Origin: an uncultured Lachnospiraceae bacterium
GTDB taxonomy: Bacteria > Bacillota > Clostridia > Lachnospirales > Lachnospiraceae
Length of the DNA: 18,611 nucleotides
Reading direction: 5' to 3'
NCBI GenBank assembly: GCA_910577655.1
Contig: CAJTOW010000072.1
Span: 4,144-22,754 of the forward strand
The position numbers and the translations under genes were made by a program. Below are positions 1-7,199 of this stretch, in pieces. The notes under the pieces are model-generated. The model worked only from the letters and a program-made list of their open reading frames with translations. It did no database searches and was not told the origin of the DNA. Each line of letters starts with the position of its first letter. The first letter of the stretch is position 1.

Positions 1-1312
1 CATAATGGATCAGGCGGGGAAATGCTCCTGCCTCCCGGCGTCTGGCGTAAGCCTCATCAAAAGCCTGTTGATCTGCTTCAGTCTTCAGATGAGCGACATC
101 CAGGCCGATCTGTAAGGGATCACGGTCGGAAAAGTACCAGGCCCCTGTCCCATAATCCATGAGTTCTTCCGGATCCAGATTCAGCCCTCCCACGGCGGGA
201 GTTCTGGAAAGCAGCTCCCGGATCAGGACATTGTTGTAGGTATCGTCCCAGGTGCTGTGTACAGAAGCTTCTGGATGGACGAAGGCATCTGCCGCCAGAA
301 GCTTATCCGGTGAGGAGAGGAACCAGGCACCGGTCAGAAGTGTTCCTGCAAGGAGGATTCCGTACAGTATACCCTTTCTATTCCGGTATGTTCCATTCGG
401 GCGGTTTTGGGAAGCATTTTCCAGGCCCAGGATGCCCCTGCGGATCATAGCCAGCAGGGCAGCAGCCAGGGAAAAAGCCAGAACCAGGGAGGCGGAGAGA
501 CCGAAGGTTCCGGTCACATAGCGGTGGAATACAGCGATTGCGGCTGTACACAGGATCATGGCAGCTGCCAGGGTCCAGGGTCCATGGCGGCGGAGTCTGT
601 AAGCCAGCAGAATGAGGATGGGGCCAAAGAGCAGCAAGGAAAAATAGCCGGTTACATGGGTACCGAAAAATACATATCTCCCGTGACGGACCAGGAAGGC
701 CAGAAGCCCCTGGACGATGTAGAGACATGCCGCCAGAGTCAGAAGGATCCGGTGGTGGCGGATTACCAGGGGGCAGCCCTTCCATGCGGTAAGCAGCAGC
801 AGAAGAGTGCCGGGCAGGTAGTAGAGGAAGCCGTTGGCTGACTGCTCCGGACTCCACTGCATCCAGGCGGCAAAACCAAATCCGGTAAGCAAAAGCAATA
901 GACTAAGGACAGCCAGGGCAGGACTTTTCTGGAGACTGTGTATCTTATTGAGCTGGGCGCCCAGGGCCAGAGGGTCTCCCATGGAACGGACGGCGGCAGC
1001 CTCGGCATCTTTAGGCGTCATGCCCTGGGAAACATAGTCCTCCGCACGGTCGGTGATGTGCTCCCGGAGTTCCCGGCAAAGAGAGGCACGTACCGGACGA
1101 TAGGCGATCTGGTCAGCCACCTCCTCAAGAAAGGTGGAAGCCGGAGAGACGCTGAAAGCGTGAATACGGCTGTCCTGGACAGAACCAGGAGCCGGGGATG
1201 CGCTATCCATGATGCGGCTGAGAGAGGGCGGTTCATCCGCTGGAACCGTACTGGTATAGGAGTCAGGCTGCACTGGGGCTACTTTGGGATCTTTTTCTGA
1301 ATTAGCGGGCAA
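1..1312 (-). CDS. Permease-prefix-domain membrane protein, FtsW/RodA-like (partial, C-terminus off window)
   Basis: An open frame runs on the minus strand to the left edge, about 437 codons, without a stop. I place the start at a TTG (1310-1312) because GGGAGG (1321-1326) lies 8 nt upstream of it; GTG at 1321 overlaps that site and ATG at 1210 is an alternative. After a Pro/Ser-rich leader, residues ~61-130 (FLEEVADQIAYRPVR then EHITDRAEDYVSQGM) match the helical permease prefix domain (HAAS type) typically encoded beside PadR genes. Five or more hydrophobic segments follow, then a soluble loop containing YNNVLIRELLSRTPAVGG. The layout resembles prefix-containing FtsW/RodA/SpoVE-like proteins of Clostridia, but no decisive catalytic motif is visible in this part, so that family call is tentative. 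The frame overlaps the padR stop by 11 nt, implying translational coupling and control by that repressor. Confidence 0.6.
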   Translation of the reverse strand, partial: MPANSEKDPKVAPVQPDSYTSTVPADEPPSLSRIMDSASPAPGSVQDSRIHAFSVSPASTFLEEVADQIAYRPVRASLCRELREHITDRAEDYVSQGMTPKDAEAAAVRSMGDPLALGAQLNKIHSLQKSPALAVLSLLLLLTGFGFAAWMQWSPEQSANGFLYYLPGTLLLLLTAWKGCPLVIRHHRILLTLAACLYIVQGLLAFLVRHGRYVFFGTHVTGYFSLLLFGPILILLAYRLRRHGPWTLAAAMILCTAAIAVFHRYVTGTFGLSASLVLAFSLAAALLAMIRRGILGLENASQNRPNGTYRNRKGILYGILLAGTLLTGAWFLSSPDKLLAADAFVHPEASVHSTWDDTYNNVLIRELLSRTPAVGGLNLDPEELMDYGTGAWYFSDRDPLQIGLDVAHLKTEADQQAFDEAYARRREAGAFPRLIHY

Positions 1313-1637
1313 ACTGAACACCTCCCATCACACGGTTGACGGCAGCCTGGTAGGTATCCCACTGGGCTGCCTTTTCCCTCAGCAGGGCGCTGCCCTGGGG
1401 AGTAATCTCGTAATATTTGCGCAGACGGCCATTGTCTGCCATTTTCTGGGCACTGGTCACGGCACCCTGCTGCTCCAGGCTGTGGAGCACCGGGTACAGG
1501 GTCCCCTCCTGAAGGGAGAAGACCTGCTGACTCTGCTGGTCCAGTTCTTTGATGATCTGATAGCCATACATACTCTGGTTTTCTAGAAGCTTTAATACCA
1601 GCATGGAAGTGCCAAGGGCCATAAAACGTTTATCCAT
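1302..1637 (-). CDS. PadR-family transcriptional regulator
   Basis: A 111-residue protein, the usual size of the short (subfamily 2) PadR regulators. The start MDKRFMALGTS is chosen because GGAGGA sits 6 nt upstream; an upstream in-frame extension lacks such a site. The winged helix is clear: MYGYQIIKEL, then FSLQEGTLYPVLHSLEQQG (recognition helix) and the wing GRLRKYYEITPQG, followed by a short C-terminal dimerisation helix. PadR proteins are dimeric repressors that often control a membrane protein encoded just downstream, which is the case here: its 3' end overlaps the start of the permease-prefix gene. Its promoter lies inside a large inverted repeat (1731-1779), so autorepression is likely. 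The inducing signal is unknown. Confidence 0.93.
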   Translation of the reverse strand: MDKRFMALGTSMLVLKLLENQSMYGYQIIKELDQQSQQVFSLQEGTLYPVLHSLEQQGAVTSAQKMADNGRLRKYYEITPQGSALLREKAAQWDTYQAAVNRVMGGVQFAR

Positions 1638-1730
1638 AACATATCCTCCGTTTGATGTAAATGTATTCCCGGAATCTGCCCACACCTGCCTTTGTGGCTG
1701 ATTTTCCGTTGGTACATGTAAATAAAATAA

Positions 1731-1785
1731 TACCTGGATTGTCTTGGTATGTAGGCATTATACCAAGATAATCCAGGTATGTCAA
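1731..1785 (-). promoter_or_regulatory. padR promoter embedded in a 20-bp inverted repeat (probable operator)
   Basis: On the minus strand TTGACA (1785-1780), a 17-nt spacer and TATAAT (1762-1757) form a perfect sigma-A promoter pointing at padR. Arms 1731-1750 and 1760-1779 are inverted repeats matching at 19 of 20 positions around a 9-nt centre. The -10 hexamer lies in the centre and inner edge of the right arm, and the -35 borders the outer edge, so a bound dimer would block polymerase. Identity of the binding protein (PadR) is inferred from position. Confidence 0.85.
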
Positions 1786-1848
1786 GCATGTATTTTTATG
1801 TCACCATATACAGACTGCTTCTTTATCGTTGATGTTCATGGGGGGTAT

Positions 1849-1958
1849 CTTCTTGTCTGGCATAGCCGGACAAGAAGCATCAGGCGTCCGTCCGATGTGG
1901 AAAACTGGACAAAACAGCCTTACAAGCGAGGTTGACGTCTGCTTTTGTCTGGTTTTCC
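1849..1958. repeat. Two imperfect inverted repeats between padR and the deoR remnant
   Basis: The gap 1786-1989 holds no gene that I can support. CTTCTTGTCTGG (1849-1860) pairs with 1866-1877 at 11 of 12 positions around a 5-nt loop. A second pair, 1899-1915 with 1942-1958, matches at 14 of 17 positions around a 26-nt loop. Both contain variants of a GGACAA(A/G)A word. Neither has a T-tract, so intrinsic termination is unlikely; they could be RNA hairpins or regulator sites at the 3' side of the minus-strand deoR remnant. Confidence 0.4.
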
Positions 1959-1989
1959 GGCCCTGTGAACGGTAACTCTTAATCCGGTC

Positions 1990-2690
1990 TCAGGCGGTCA
2001 CCACCAGCTGGTTTCCCGACTCCCGGAAGGTATGTATCATATCTTCCGGGACGCCGGAGTCAGTGATGATCAGGTTCACCTCCCCGATGGGGCAGATCTT
2101 GACCAGGCTTGCATGGCCGAACTTGCTGGAGTCTGCCAGAACGATGGTACGGCTGGCATTCTGGAGCATCTGCTGCTGGAACCGGGCTTCTCCCAGGCCC
2201 TGGTCTGTGCAGCCGATTACCGGATCCACGCCGGTGGCAGACATGAAGAAGATGTCTACATGCAGACGGTCCAGCAGAGGAGTGGAATCATCGGTCAGGG
2301 TAAATTCCTCTTTGTTGAAGACACCTCCGGTCAGAATGATGGTGAAGCCGGGGCAGTCTGCCAGAAGAAGTGCATTCTGAATGGAATTGGTAATGACAGT
2401 CAGCTTCTGGAAATGCTCTTTCAGGGCCAGGGCCATGATCTGGCTGGTACTGCCATAGTCTAGAGCGTGTTTGAAAATTGCTTTCCGGTAGCTGTGCGTC
2501 ACAGTTTGTGGGAGATTTGGACCAAATGAACGCGGCGTAGTGGGCTACGTTAAGTGAATTTGGGCCAAATATACCGCAAAGTGGGGCGTGCAGATGGCGG
2601 GAATGAATTTTCAAACACGCTCTAAGGCGATCACCTGACCTTCTTGTACCAGGGGGGCGGCGTAGCGGGTGATCGCCTTTTTCTGGTCCA
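1990..2690 (-). pseudogene. DeoR-family regulator remnant, split by a miniature element and lacking its HTH
   Basis: The C-terminal sugar-phosphate-sensing domain is recognisable: DYGSTSQIMALALK, ITNSIQNALLLAD, ILTGGVFNKEEF, DIFFMSATGVDP, and the distal VLADSSKFG motif. The preceding segment KKAITRYAAPLVQEGQVIAL lies beyond the insertion, at about 2623-2690. Removing the 160-bp element and one TA rejoins these in frame as ...VIAL-DYGST..., exactly as expected for the family. Upstream of KKAI the N-terminal winged helix that should bind DNA is absent; the sequence switches to an opposite-strand symporter fragment. A GTG at 2502 could start a short frame inside the element, but it has no ribosome site. 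The gene is therefore very probably non-functional. Confidence 0.85.
2463..2622. mobile_element. 160-bp MITE-like element with 17-bp terminal inverted repeats, TA target duplication
   Basis: The ends GAGCGTGTTTGAAAATT (2463-2479) and its perfect reverse complement (2606-2622) bound a 160-bp non-coding segment. Each end is flanked by TA (2461-2462 and 2623-2624), and removing element plus one TA restores the deoR reading frame, so TA is the target duplication. TA duplication is typical of IS630/Tc1-mariner transposition. The interior contains two palindromes of the form ATTTGGnCCAAAT flanking a CGTAG/CTACG hairpin. No transposase is encoded, so mobility would need enzyme supplied in trans. Confidence 0.88.
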
Positions 2691-2694
2691 GGTG

Positions 2695-2960
2695 CTGAAG
2701 CCAAGGCAGTATTATTATCCCCAGGAGGTGTCCGGAAAGCTGCTGGCGGCGCTGGTTTTCACCATAATCCTGGGTGGTCTGAAACGTCTGGCCCATGTGT
2801 CCCAGCGGCTGGTTCCGGCCATGGCTGTTCTGTATGTGACAGGAGGTCTGGTGATCCTTCTGGTCAACGCGGCCAGGATCCCGGCGGTGATCGGAGAGAT
2901 CTTTGCCGGGGCCCTGGGGCTGCGTGCCGCGGCAGGAGGAGGTCTGGGCACTATGGTTTT
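2695..2960 (+). pseudogene. Fragment of an AGCS-family sodium:alanine symporter
   Basis: The plus-strand frame reads VSGKLLAALVFTIILGGLKR, then RLVPAMAVLYVTGGLVILLVN, then IPAVIGEIFAGALGLRAAAG, the order and spacing of the mid-region of alanine/glycine:cation symporters (ILGGikRi, vPfMallY, iPavfg.IF.gAF, aaGG.lG). Only about 85 residues remain of a family usually near 450. The left end abuts the deoR remnant on the other strand (junction somewhere in 2683-2715). The right end runs into an element-like terminus at 2957-2974. No start codon, no ribosome site and no rest of the gene are present. Confidence 0.75.
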
Positions 2961-2974
2961 TCAGACACACTCTA
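2957..2974. repeat. Isolated element terminus (TTTTCAGACACACTC-TA)
   Basis: The string resembles the right end of the 160-bp element (TTTTCAAACACGCTC followed by TA), with two substitutions. It marks the exact point where symporter homology stops. No partner end or element core is attached, so it is a solitary or truncated terminus. The same variant, with CAGACAC rather than CAAACAC, recurs at 16242-16257 on the other strand. Confidence 0.55.
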
Positions 2975-3001
2975 GACTTTTTAACAGCTTTTTTGTTATT
3001 T

Positions 3002-3063
3002 TTGCATACGGCAGGGAAATGTGGTATACTTGCCACAAAAGAGAAAAGTTTGTAACAGTTCAG
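3002..3063 (+). promoter_or_regulatory. Sigma-A promoter of the ECF/anti-sigma/VWA operon, with downstream 15-bp repeated motif
   Basis: TTGCAT (3002-3007), a 17-nt spacer and TATACT (3025-3030) form a good vegetative promoter about 280 nt upstream of the sigma gene. TTTGTAACAGTTCAG at 3049-3063 falls in the predicted 5' leader and is found twice more in the window (10841-10855 and, inverted, 9109-9123). The rest of the leader (3064-3308) holds no gene I can support. A weaker TTTACA...CATAAA pair near 3120-3148 may be a second promoter; no convincing ECF-type GGAAC/CGTC pair was found. Confidence 0.65.
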
Positions 3064-3308
3064 ACGGGCCATCTTCCTGCCTCCGGAAAATGTTGGGGCA
3101 AGAGCCGCCTATCTGAATTTTTACAAAAATTTTCAAAACCACCATAAATTTTCCATTGCTCATCCGTATTATAGATACAAGGCTGAGCACAAAGGGAGCG
3201 GAACCTGGGTATTGGGTTGGGATTCAGAAGCAGACAAAACCATAGGATGCGGGCGTCTGGTATCTGGTTTCCGGCATCAGGGCCGCTGCCGAAGAGAGGA
3301 TACGAGCT

Positions 3309-3833
3309 ATGAATGACCGGCAGTTTGAAGAGTACATGGGCCGGATCTGCAGGAATGAGAAGGAGGGGCTCAGGGCAATCTATGAGGAGTACTGCCCTCT
3401 TATCTATTCTGTGGTATATGAGATCCTGCATAGCCGGGAGGATGCGGAGGATGTGACCTCTGAGTTTTTCATCCGCCTGTGGGATATTGCAGGTACATAC
3501 CGGCCAGGCAATGGCCATAGGGCATGGCTGATCACCATTGCCCACAATCTGGCTATTGATTTTATCAGGAAACGGAAACGGGAGGACCTGTCTGCGGAGA
3601 TTCCGGATCATCTGCAGAGGGGGGAGGACTTTCCCGAGGAACAGCTCTGTCGAAAACTCAGTCTTGAACAGGCATTGAAAACGCTGAAGGAGGAGGAAAG
3701 GCAGATTGTCAATCTGAAGATCATGGGAGAACTGACGTTCCGGGAGATCGCATCACTGCTAAGGAAGCCCCAGGGCACTGTGGCATGGTGCTACCGGACG
3801 GCAATCCGGAAACTGAGAGAGGTGCAGCTATGA
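3309..3833 (+). CDS. ECF-type RNA polymerase sigma factor
   Basis: A 174-residue protein of normal ECF length. Region 2 spans ~20-90: LRAIYEEYCPLIYSVVYEIL, DAEDVTSEFFIRLWD (core-binding and -10 recognition) and ITIAHNLAIDFIRKRKR. Region 4 spans ~119-170: LEQALKTLKEEERQIVNLK, then the helix-turn-helix LTFREIASLLRKPQGTV ending TAIRKLRE. There is no region 3, as expected for ECF sigmas. The start has AGAGAGGA about 8 nt upstream. Its stop codon overlaps the start of the next gene (ATGA), the usual sigma/anti-sigma coupling. It probably drives genes of an envelope-stress or sensing regulon; the target promoter is not evident here. Confidence 0.93.
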   Translation: MNDRQFEEYMGRICRNEKEGLRAIYEEYCPLIYSVVYEILHSREDAEDVTSEFFIRLWDIAGTYRPGNGHRAWLITIAHNLAIDFIRKRKREDLSAEIPDHLQRGEDFPEEQLCRKLSLEQALKTLKEEERQIVNLKIMGELTFREIASLLRKPQGTVAWCYRTAIRKLREVQL

Positions 3834-5110
3834 TGGATGAAAAGCAGCTGGAGCTGGAATACAGGAATATGAAGCGTCAGGCCGCGCCGGATCTCTGGGA
3901 CAGGATTGAGAAAAACTTAAAGGAGCATCCGGAAAGGGTCGTGGCGGCCGCAGAGCCGCAGAAAGGGGCTGTGGACAAGACAGTCTCCATTGGAACATAT
4001 AAAAGACAGAAGGCTGGCCGGACTTATGGGATGGCAGCCGCGGCAGCGGCTGTACTGGTGCTGGTGGCTGCACTGCCGGCTATGCGGCAAAGGCTCATAA
4101 AAGCACCGGAAATGTCCGGAAGCGGGATGGCAGCAGAAACGGAAGCAGCGCCGGAGACCTGGGCAGAGGGAGAAAGCCTGGTGACCGGGGGCGGAGCGGC
4201 AGGAGACGGTGCAGTGTCCGGGAACGAAGTGGCAGGAGACAGCGCCGCATCTGGGGCCGGAGCGGCAGAAGACAGCACCGCATCCGGGCCTGGAGCAGCA
4301 GGGCACGGCCCGGTGTCCGGAAACGGAGCGGCAGGAGACAGCACCGCATCCGGGCCTGGAGCGGCAGGGCACGGCCCAGTGTCCGGAAACAGCGTGGCAG
4401 GAGACAGCACCGCATCTGGGACCGGAGGGTCTGGAGACAGCGCCAGGATGGAAGCTGCTTTTGATGGCTCTGGAATTCACTCTGCGGCAGAGGACATGGC
4501 TTCTGGAGCTTCCATCAAGAACGGGGATGCCAAACGGGGAACCCAGATGGCATACCGGCCTCTGGCAGTGCCGGAGCAGGCTGTGACCGTGGAAGAGGAC
4601 AGCAGGTATTTTTCCGAGGATATTCTGGGAGATACCAGCCTTCTGTGCGGAGGGCGGGTGTTGTCGGCAGCACTGGAGGAGGATGAGTCGGGCCGGACAG
4701 CCAGAGTGGTCTATGAGATGGAGGTGGACGGGATTTATTATGCAGAAGACTATGTCAGCTCCATGGAGCGGATCACGGTGGAAAGTCCCATTATCCAGAC
4801 AGAGGGTGACACCGTATTCGTGCTGTACCAGCTGGTTCCGGGAGAGACCTATCTGCTTCCGCTGTTGGAGGCAGATGACCGTTATGAGCTCTTATATCCC
4901 TTTGCGCCGCAGATCCAGATGACCGGGGAGCAGGAATATCTGTTCCACTCCGGCTATGCAAGTCTGGTGACCCAGGACACGTCCGTGGCGGTGAAAACGC
5001 CAGAGGGAACCAATGATTACTATTATGACCGGATGCTGGTCAGAGAAGACGGCAATTTCCTTTCCGACCTTGTTTCGCTGATTGAGCGCGAGGCGCAAGG
5101 GAGGAAGTAA
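3830..5110 (+). CDS. Membrane-anchored anti-sigma-like protein with repeat linker
   Basis: A 426-residue protein starting at the ATG that overlaps the sigma stop; GAGAGG lies upstream and a farther ATG (3785) is inside the sigma gene. Residues 1-60 are charged and helical (EKQLELEYRNMK, APDLWDRIEKNLKEH), a plausible cytosolic sigma-binding segment, although no zinc-binding HxxxCxxC motif is present. A single membrane helix (~65-85, Ala/Val/Leu-rich) follows. The outside part begins with a Gly/Ala/Ser linker of seven 11-residue repeats (~122-198) and ends in a ~180-residue globular region containing VTVEEDSRYFSEDILGD and VFVLYQLVPGETYLLPL that I do not recognise. The anti-sigma role is inferred from gene order, coupling and topology, not from a clear family match. 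Confidence 0.75.
   Translation: MMDEKQLELEYRNMKRQAAPDLWDRIEKNLKEHPERVVAAAEPQKGAVDKTVSIGTYKRQKAGRTYGMAAAAAAVLVLVAALPAMRQRLIKAPEMSGSGMAAETEAAPETWAEGESLVTGGGAAGDGAVSGNEVAGDSAASGAGAAEDSTASGPGAAGHGPVSGNGAAGDSTASGPGAAGHGPVSGNSVAGDSTASGTGGSGDSARMEAAFDGSGIHSAAEDMASGASIKNGDAKRGTQMAYRPLAVPEQAVTVEEDSRYFSEDILGDTSLLCGGRVLSAALEEDESGRTARVVYEMEVDGIYYAEDYVSSMERITVESPIIQTEGDTVFVLYQLVPGETYLLPLLEADDRYELLYPFAPQIQMTGEQEYLFHSGYASLVTQDTSVAVKTPEGTNDYYYDRMLVREDGNFLSDLVSLIEREAQGRK
4193..4423 (+). repeat. Seven in-frame 33-bp coding repeats (11-residue units)
   Basis: Units begin at 4193, 4226, 4259, 4292, 4325, 4358 and 4391; an eighth, degenerate unit starts at 4424. Each encodes a version of G-A-A-G-D-S-T-A-S-G-P. 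Two higher-order 66-bp copies (4292-4357 and 4358-4423) are nearly identical, pointing to recent duplication. All unit lengths are multiples of three, so copy-number change would alter linker length without frameshift. Confidence 0.92.
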
Positions 5111-5114
5111 GATT

Positions 5115-6935
5115 ATGAAGAAAAGCGTGTATTTGACAGTGATGGGAACCTGCATGATGGCGGCAGCGCTGATTCTGGGAGGCTGTGGAGCTGGAGGGTC
5201 AGGTTCCGTCAGCAGTACCACCGCGGCGGCTTCAGCCACACAGGAAGCTGCCGGAGAGGGGGGACATGGTTCCTCGGGAGGAAACGTTGAGTCAGGAGCA
5301 CCTGCCGTTTCAGAGACATGGGCGCAGGCACCGCAGGAGTCGGCCGCTCCCGCGCTCATGGCACCGGGAGCAACATACAAGGCGGAGGAGACCTTCGGGG
5401 CAATCTGGGAAGACGAGGCAGAGGCCGGGGACTACGATATGGGAACCGCTGATGTGTCAAACAGCAGGATGGCCCCGGCCGGTATGTCCCGGAAGTACCA
5501 GGCGGCCTATCAGCCAGAGCCCTATCAGGCAGAAGAATACAGCTATATTTCGGAAAGCGGATATAAAAATGTGGCTGATGAGCCCTTGTCCACCTTTTCT
5601 GTGGACGTGGATACGGCGGCTTACAGCAATGTACGCCGTATGATCCAGGCTGGGGATGCGATCCCTGCCGATGCAGTACGGATCGAGGAGATGATCAATT
5701 ATTTTGACTACGATTACCCGGAGCCTGAGGGGAATGCTCCCTTCTCGGTGACTACCGAATATGGGGATTGCCCCTGGAATGAGGAGAGCAGACTGATGCT
5801 CATCGGCCTGAAAGCAAAGGAGATTGATTTCTCCCGCCGTCCGGCTGCGAATTTTGTGTTCCTGCTGGATGTATCCGGCTCCATGTATTCCGATGACAAG
5901 CTTCCCCTGGTGCAGAAATCATTTGCCATGCTGGCGGAGAACCTGGACAAATCGGACCGGGTGTCCATCGTCACCTATGCAGGTTATGAATCGGTGGTTC
6001 TGGATGGTACGCCGGGAGACAGGATTTCCCAGATTGCAGATGCGCTGGAGAGCCTGGAGGCAGGGGGATCCACAGCCGGGGAGGCCGGGATCCGCAGGGC
6101 TTATGACCTGGCACGGAAACATTTCATTCCGGGAGGGATCAATCGGGTGATTCTGGCCACTGACGGGGATCTGAATGTGGGAATCAGAAGCGAGGGAGAG
6201 CTGGTACGGCTGATCAAAGAGCAGAAGGAAAGTGGTGTCCATCTGTCTGTGCTGGGTGTGGGAACCGGGAATCTTAAGGACAACAAGCTGGAAGCCCTGG
6301 CAGACAATGGGGACGGCAATTACAATTATATTGACAGCATCTTTGAGGCGAAAAAGGTGCTGGTAGACGAGATGGGCGGGACTCTGGTGACAGTGGCCAA
6401 GGATGTGAAGATCCAGGTGGAATTCAATCCTTCCCAGGTTGCAGGATACAGGCTGGTGGGCTATGAGAACCGCCTTCTGAACCAGGAGGATTTCCACAAT
6501 GACAAGGTGGATGCAGGGGAAATCGGCTCCGGGCATACGGTGACTGCCTTGTATGAGATCCTGCCTGCAGCCGGGAACAGCGGGGCGCAGCAGCCGGAGC
6601 TGAAATATCAGACACAGGGAACACCTAAGGGCAGCAGCGAGCTTCTGACTGTGAGTCTGCGCTACAAGGCCCCTAACGGGGATACCAGCAAGCTTCTTTC
6701 CTATCCGGTGGAGTCTGACAGCTTCAGGGAGGAGCTTTCAGAGAATCTGCGGTTTGCCGCGGCGGTGGCAGAGTTTGGTATGGTGCTGCGGGACAGTGAG
6801 AACAGAGGGAGCGCCACCATGGACTCGGTGATGGAACTGGCAGAGGGCTGTGTCCATGGGGATTCGGACGATTACCGGAAGGAATTTCTGGCACTGGTGG
6901 AAAGCTGTCGCCGTTCCAGAAGATATAACAGATAG
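5115..6935 (+). CDS. YfbK-like VWA-domain lipoprotein
   Basis: A 606-residue protein; the start MKKSVYL is chosen because GGAGG sits just upstream and it opens a lipoprotein signal with lipobox L21-G-G-C24. A low-complexity Ser/Gly/Ala spacer (~25-75) follows. The conserved YfbK-type N-terminal domain (PLSTFSVDVDTAAYSNVRR) precedes a von Willebrand factor A domain with an intact MIDAS: DVSGS at 252-256 and ATDGD with Asp350. The C-terminal part (~430-600) has the DUF3520-type pattern (VEFNPSQVAGYRLVGYENR ... FAAAVAEFGMVLRDS ... EFLALV). It should sit on the outer face of the membrane and bind a protein ligand through a metal. It is the third gene of the operon, four nucleotides after the anti-sigma-like gene, so it may be that system's sensor or effector. 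Confidence 0.92.
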   Translation: MKKSVYLTVMGTCMMAAALILGGCGAGGSGSVSSTTAAASATQEAAGEGGHGSSGGNVESGAPAVSETWAQAPQESAAPALMAPGATYKAEETFGAIWEDEAEAGDYDMGTADVSNSRMAPAGMSRKYQAAYQPEPYQAEEYSYISESGYKNVADEPLSTFSVDVDTAAYSNVRRMIQAGDAIPADAVRIEEMINYFDYDYPEPEGNAPFSVTTEYGDCPWNEESRLMLIGLKAKEIDFSRRPAANFVFLLDVSGSMYSDDKLPLVQKSFAMLAENLDKSDRVSIVTYAGYESVVLDGTPGDRISQIADALESLEAGGSTAGEAGIRRAYDLARKHFIPGGINRVILATDGDLNVGIRSEGELVRLIKEQKESGVHLSVLGVGTGNLKDNKLEALADNGDGNYNYIDSIFEAKKVLVDEMGGTLVTVAKDVKIQVEFNPSQVAGYRLVGYENRLLNQEDFHNDKVDAGEIGSGHTVTALYEILPAAGNSGAQQPELKYQTQGTPKGSSELLTVSLRYKAPNGDTSKLLSYPVESDSFREELSENLRFAAAVAEFGMVLRDSENRGSATMDSVMELAEGCVHGDSDDYRKEFLALVESCRRSRRYNR

Positions 6936-7059
6936 CAGGCCGGCTGGCCTGGATGCTCCGGACAGATGTCACGGCACCTGACCGGGGCCGCACAGCGGCT
7001 TGTGGCAGCAGGATAAACATACAGTGATAAGGCTGTAGGAAGGTCAGAAAGATACGTGT

Positions 7060-7088
7060 TTGTCATTTGGCAGGTTCCGAGTTATAGT
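7060..7088 (+). promoter_or_regulatory. Sigma-A promoter for the YitT-family gene
   Basis: TTGTCA (7060-7065), a 17-nt spacer and TATAGT (7083-7088) lie ~110 nt upstream of the yitT-like start. The preceding 6936-7059 contains a short CAGGCC/GGCCTG hairpin just after the VWA stop without a T-tract; no other feature was found there. Confidence 0.6.
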
Positions 7089-7199
7089 CTTGGAGGGTGA
7101 GGAGAAAAGGAATTCGAAGATCCACCCAGTAAGAGGGAGGAACGGCAAGGGAGCACACTTGAACAGCGAAAGCAGGGCGCCTTTGCGTAGATATGAGAA

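Noticed and set aside
2624..2682. Terminator-like hairpin: AAGGCGATCACC pairs with GGTGATCGCCTT followed by TTTTT on the plus strand
   Set aside because: Both arms are part of the deoR coding remnant (codons for K-A-I-T and V-I-A-L), the loop is long (32 nt) and no intact plus-strand gene ends there.
3200..3226. Possible ECF autoregulatory promoter (GGAACC...) in the sigma leader
   Set aside because: No matching -10 element at the usual distance; the sigma-A promoter at 3002-3030 is sufficient.
4024..4480. Repeat array that might suggest CRISPR, with open frames on the other strand
   Set aside because: The 33-bp units are contiguous without spacers and in frame with the plus-strand protein; the antisense frames are mirror images of the repeats.
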